Below, piece by piece: positions 5,376-6,076 of a DNA stretch of 6,076 nucleotides (positions within the stretch are counted from its first letter, which is position 1; every line of letters begins with the position of its first letter). Position numbers and translations under genes: made by a program. This stretch comes from an uncultured Bacteroidia bacterium (lineage in GTDB: Bacteria; Bacteroidota; Bacteroidia; Bacteroidales; UBA932). The notes under the pieces were generated by a model. The model was given only the letters and a program-made list of their open reading frames with translations, was not told the DNA's origin and searched no databases. Where the stretch lies: positions 1 through 6,076 of the forward strand of contig CACXHG010000229.1 in the NCBI GenBank assembly GCA_902767355.1, read 5' to 3'.

Positions 5376-6076
5376 ATGCGGAACATTCTGGATTATGATT
5401 CGGTGGAATTGAGCCCCAATGGCAGGGAGGTGGTGATCCTGGATCAGTCGCTGCTGCCCAACCAGGAGAAGTTTCTCCACCTTACAACGGCAGAGCAGGT
5501 GTTCTATGCCATAACCCTGCTCAAGGTGCGCGGTGCACCCGCCATCGGCATCGCCGGCGCCCTCGGGCTGGCCATGTGCATGAACCGCTTCAGAGCCCGC
5601 AACCTGCAGGCCTTCGACAAGGAATTCCTGCGCGTAAAGCGATATCTCTACATCTCCAGGCCTACTGCGGTGAGTCTCACCCTGACCCTCGACCGCATGG
5701 AGCGCTGCTACTACGAGGCGGTGGAAGATGTCAAGGATATGAATCCGCTCGCCGCCATGAAGCAGATACGCGAGCGGCTTACCAGCGAGGCCCGCGCCAT
5801 CAAACTTGAGGATGTAAACAAGTGCCTGGCTATCTCGGAGGCAGGTTTTTCCCTGCTCAAGCCGGGGATGGGCATACTGACCTATTGCAATGCCGGCCAT
5901 CTGGCCGTGTCCCGCTACGGTACGGCGCTGGGGCCGATATATTATGCCCAGCAGAAGGGTTTCATGCCCAAGGTTTATTCCTGCGAGACCCGCCCCATGC
6001 TGCAAGGGTCGCGCCTGACGGCCTACGAACTTACCAAGGCCGGGGTGGATGTGACCCTGATATGCGACAACATGGC
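5376..6076 (+). CDS. mtnA: S-methyl-5-thioribose-1-phosphate isomerase (3' end outside window)
   Basis: First 233 codons of an eIF2B-alpha-like sugar-phosphate isomerase of the MtnA type (full length usually ~350). MtnA opens and isomerises methylthioribose-1-phosphate to methylthioribulose-1-phosphate in methionine salvage. Visible marks: the N-terminal LDQSLLPNQE (22-31), VRGAPAIGIAGALGLA (51-66), ILTYCNAGHLA (167-177) with Cys171 matching the catalytic Cys160 of the B. subtilis enzyme, YGTALG (181-186), CETRPMLQGSRLTAYEL (203-219) and VTLICDNM at the edge. The catalytic Asp in the GADR motif should lie about 20 residues beyond the window. The CETRP and NAG segments favour MtnA over the ribose-1,5-bisphosphate isomerase or eIF2B branches, though relatives can accept 5-deoxyribose- or ribose-type phosphates. 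The start ATG comes two bases after the phosphorylase stop (TAATAATG), indicating cotranscription. There is no SD. Confidence 0.93.
   Translation, partial: MRNILDYDSVELSPNGREVVILDQSLLPNQEKFLHLTTAEQVFYAITLLKVRGAPAIGIAGALGLAMCMNRFRARNLQAFDKEFLRVKRYLYISRPTAVSLTLTLDRMERCYYEAVEDVKDMNPLAAMKQIRERLTSEARAIKLEDVNKCLAISEAGFSLLKPGMGILTYCNAGHLAVSRYGTALGPIYYAQQKGFMPKVYSCETRPMLQGSRLTAYELTKAGVDVTLICDNM

Noticed and set aside
5091..6005. 304-codon minus-strand open frame opposite the phosphorylase and mtnA
   Set aside because: It spans the end of one certain gene and most of another in antisense, has no family features, and has no promoter or sensible start.

Overview
The window looks like chromosomal DNA from a moderately GC-rich member of the Bacteroidota, probably Bacteroidales of the gut type. 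Three things point there. The start regions mostly lack Shine-Dalgarno sequences. The intergenic gaps carry TAnnTTTG boxes, the Bacteroidota -7 promoter element. The proteins resemble the Bacteroidota versions of their families, for example a RecQ with its zinc cluster at the extreme C-terminus and a nitroreductase starting with a TGGMPLMEAL-type segment. The Ile codon ATA is common despite the GC-rich third positions. I cannot name a genus from this.

The layout is very compact: six genes, alternating strands, and only two real gaps (89 and 50 bases). Positions 1-605 (+) hold the 3' end of a RecQ-family helicase. Facing it on the minus strand is a two-gene unit, yicC (1187-2077) followed by a small nitroreductase (606-1187), joined by a TAATG stop/start overlap. 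The 2078-2166 gap is a divergent promoter region with a palindrome. It serves yicC leftward and glnS (2167-3804, +) rightward. glnS overlaps tail to tail by 8 bases with a minus-strand gene (3797-4510) for a stand-alone, degenerate ATP-grasp domain related to ADP-forming acyl-CoA synthetases. A second divergent gap (4511-4560) has a -7 box on each strand and starts a plus-strand operon. That operon is a PNP/MTAP-family nucleoside phosphorylase (4561-5373), then, two bases later, mtnA (5376 onward), which is cut by the window end.

glnS, yicC and recQ are housekeeping functions (tRNA charging, RNA cleavage, DNA repair). The phosphorylase-mtnA pair makes biochemical sense as consecutive steps: phosphorolysis of a nucleoside (methylthioadenosine or similar) to a (5-substituted) ribose-1-phosphate, then isomerisation to the ribulose-1-phosphate. 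The phosphorylase has substitutions at two positions that normally set purine and 5'-OH recognition, which makes its substrate an open question. The ATP-grasp gene is the least understood item. I saw no rRNA, tRNA, CRISPR array, insertion sequence or phage gene.
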